Assembly (NCBI GenBank): GCA_001897675.1
Contig: MKUE01000012.1
Coordinates: 1,670 to 36,786 of the forward strand
Direction: 5' to 3'
Length of the DNA: 35,117 nt
Source: Thiobacillus sp. 65-1059
GTDB lineage: Bacteria; Pseudomonadota; Gammaproteobacteria; Burkholderiales; Thiobacillaceae
Shown: in pieces, positions 31,987-35,117 of the stretch
How positions within the stretch are numbered: the stretch's first letter is position 1
Layout of the letters: each line of letters begins with the position of its first letter
The notes under the pieces: model-generated
Seen by the model: the letters and a program-made list of their open reading frames with translations, nothing else
Databases searched by the model: none
What the model was told of the DNA's origin: nothing
Position numbers and translations under genes: made by a program

Positions 31987-32477
31987 GGCTGCGGCGTCGG
32001 CAACGAAGGCTGCGGGCAGAACGGGGAGGGGCCTTCGGTGCACACCGTTTCCGTCCGTTGTTCGAGCGCGGCCTGCAGGGTATGCCAGGGCAGCGTCGCG
32101 CATTTCACGCGCATGGGAAACGCCCGCACGCCTTCCAGCACGCGCAGTTTCCCCACGTCTTGCGCCGGGCCGTTTTCCGCCAGCATGCGATGCACCCTCT
32201 GGAACAGGGTTCGGACCTCCTCCAGCGGCTTGCCCATGACCGCTTCGGTCATCAGCGAGGCGGAGGCCATGCAGATGGCGCAACCGGCGCCCTCGAAGCC
32301 GACGTCCTGGATCGCGCCGTCCGCCACCTTCAGATGCACCTGGACCTCGTCGTTGCACAGCGGGTTGAAGCCGTGCGCATGGTGCGTGCTGCCGCGCGGA
32401 TTCCTCGGGTAGTGCCGCGGATGGCGGTTGTGTTCCAGTATGACCTCCTCGTAGAGGCTGCGCTGATCGGCCATCAT
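31983..32477 (-). CDS. sufU: SufU-type zinc-containing sulfur acceptor or scaffold
   Basis: A 164-residue IscU/SufU-family protein. The conserved ligands are Cys41 and Asp43 in PLCNDEVQV, Cys66 in GAGCAICMASASL, and Cys126 in RVKCATLPWHTL. SufU receives sulfur from SufS by zinc-ligand exchange and passes it to SufBCD. AAGGAG lies 8 bases before the first of two adjacent ATGs (32477), which also overlaps the sufD stop (ATGA), so I start there. The usual partner sufS is not found between sufD and sufU or anywhere else in the window. The last 20 or so residues are Pro/Ser-rich and specific to this protein. Confidence 0.92.
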   Translation of the reverse strand: MMADQRSLYEEVILEHNRHPRHYPRNPRGSTHHAHGFNPLCNDEVQVHLKVADGAIQDVGFEGAGCAICMASASLMTEAVMGKPLEEVRTLFQRVHRMLAENGPAQDVGKLRVLEGVRAFPMRVKCATLPWHTLQAALEQRTETVCTEGPSPFCPQPSLPTPQP

Positions 32478-33735
32478 GCTGTGTACTCCTTTTCCGGTAG
32501 CGGCAGCGCGGCTGCCAGATGCGGCTCCAGCCAGCCGGCGAGGCCGCTGCGCTCCGCAAGCGTCAGCGCTTCCGCGACGAACCCACGCAGCAGCAATGCG
32601 CGCGCCGTATCGGCGGATATGCCGCGGCTGCGCAGAAAGAACAGCTGCGCCTCGTCGAGCTGGCCCACGGTCGCGCCATGTGCGCACTTGACGTCGTCGG
32701 CATAGATCTCCAGTTGCGGCTTGACGTCGATTTCGGCGTGCGGCGAGAGCAGCAGATTGCGGCTGGACTGCCGGGCGTCGGCCTTTTGCGCGCCCGGCTG
32801 CACCACCACGCGCGCATCGAAGATACCGCGTCCGCGTCCGGCGGCGATGCCGCGCCAGGTCTGGCGGCTCGCGGTGTGCGGCGCGGCGTGCTCGACATGC
32901 AGATGCTGGTCGATGTGGCGTCGCGCATCGGCGATGAAGAGGCCGTCAAGCTGGCATTCGGCGCCGGGCTCATCCAGGTTCACCCAGGTGTCGTGGCGCG
33001 CCAAGCGGCCGCCGAGGCTGATCGACAAGGCATGATAGCGGCTGTCGCGCGCCTGCTGTACCGCGGCCAGGCCGGTATGGGTGGCGGCCACGCTTTCCTC
33101 GGTCAGCTTCAGGTGGGTCAGCCGCGCGCCTTCGCCCAGCACGATCTCGGTGACCGGGTTGTTCCAGTAGGGGAGGTCGGGGCTGCCCCGGTAATGCTCC
33201 ACCAGCACCGCCTCGGCACCGGCTTCCAGCACCACGAGGTTGCGCACGTGCAGCATGGCGTCGGCCTCGCTGGCACTGTGCGCCACGAACAGCGGCGGCA
33301 GCGTGCGGCGGGCGGGAACGTGCAGGAACAGCCCGTCCCGCCACAGCGCGCTGTTGATCTGGGCCAGCGCCGTGCCGCCCGCGATCCTGCCGGCAAGCTG
33401 GCCGAGGTATCGGGTCACCGGCGCGGCGTCGGCATGCGCGGCGAGGCTGTGCGCCTGGACCACGCGCGGATCGGCATCGATCAGGCGGCCATTGCCGAAT
33501 CGCAGCAGCGTCCCCGGATAATCCTCGGCCACGACGGTTTTCGGAGCCTGCTCCGGCGCATGCCATTCGGCCTGTTCCAGCGTGGCGAGCGAGGTGTATT
33601 TCCAGTCTTCTTCACGCGGGGTCGGCAGCCCGCTCGCGAGAAAGCGCTCCAGCGCCTGGCGGCGCGAAGCGAGACGATCGGCCGACGCACCGATGGCGTC
33701 GAGCGCCTGGCGGTAGCGGCTGGCAGTCTGCGTAT

Positions 33736-33739
<4 letters not shown>
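32474..33739 (-). CDS. sufD: SufD, Fe-S cluster scaffold subunit
   Basis: A 421-residue SufB/SufD-family protein that forms the SufBC2D scaffold. PREEDWKYTSL near the N-terminus is a family signature. The right-handed beta-helix core spans about residues 150-360, and the conserved C-terminal block CAHGATVGQLDEAQLFFLRSRGIS contains the His used at the SufB-SufD interface. GISADTARALLLRGFVAEAL ends the domain. It overlaps sufC and sufU by four bases each (ATGA). Confidence 0.95.
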
Positions 33740-34500
<761 letters not shown>

Positions 34501-34517
34501 GACGTTCTCCTTTTCCT

Positions 34518-35117
<600 letters not shown>

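Overview
The window reads as a GC-rich betaproteobacterial chromosome segment in which almost every base is used for anaerobic respiration, hydrogen oxidation or Fe-S assembly. The combination of a membrane nitrate reductase with two NarK transporters, a clade I nos cluster, a NarXL sensor-regulator pair and an Isp-type [NiFe] hydrogenase (small subunit - isp1 - isp2 - large subunit) with its hyp genes points to a facultatively anaerobic, chemolithotrophic denitrifier. From memory, Thiobacillus denitrificans-type genomes carry a similar neighbourhood. That assignment is inference and was not checked by search. I saw no rRNA, tRNA, CRISPR array, transposase or phage gene.

Layout. (1) Positions 1-5231, minus strand: narK1 - narK2 - narG, with narG running off the left edge. 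(2) 5232-5617: a 386-bp divergent control region with an excellent 7-2-7 NarL-type palindrome. (3) 5618-6040, plus strand: a lipoprotein cytochrome c closed by a strong terminator. (4) 6137-15662, minus strand: nosZ - nosR - nosD - nosF - nosY - nosL, then two small genes of unknown role and a second NosL-like gene, nearly all overlapping or a few bases apart. (5) 15663-16020: the nosZ/narX divergent control region. (6) 16021-18573, plus strand: narX - narL. (7) 18628-24360, minus strand: hypC - hypA - hypB - hypD - hypF - hypE. (8) 24361-24512: the divergent hyp/hydrogenase control region. (9) 24513-30804, plus strand: maturation protease, HupH-like protein, hydrogenase small subunit, Isp1, Isp2, large subunit and HupE. 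(10) 30805-31054: a repeat-bearing spacer followed by a small plus-strand gene. (11) 31322-35117, minus strand: sufB (cut by the right edge) - sufC - sufD - sufU - sufT-like - Rieske ferredoxin.

How the parts fit (inference from family roles). The periplasm-facing hydrogenase would feed electrons through Isp1/Isp2 to the quinone pool. NarGHI and NosZ would use them as terminal reductases, NarK1/NarK2 would move nitrate and nitrite, and the c-type cytochrome could carry electrons to periplasmic enzymes. NarXL could tune the set to nitrate through the palindrome upstream of narK1. The hyp, nos accessory and suf genes build the NiFe, copper and Fe-S centres.

The most unusual items are: a TumE/DUF6516-like His-rich protein plus a 90-aa partner inside the nos operon; a four-copy 18-bp tandem repeat encoding a His/Lys/Gly-rich segment in nosR; and a NosZ with a His in place of the CuA-site Trp plus a lipobox directly after its Tat motif.
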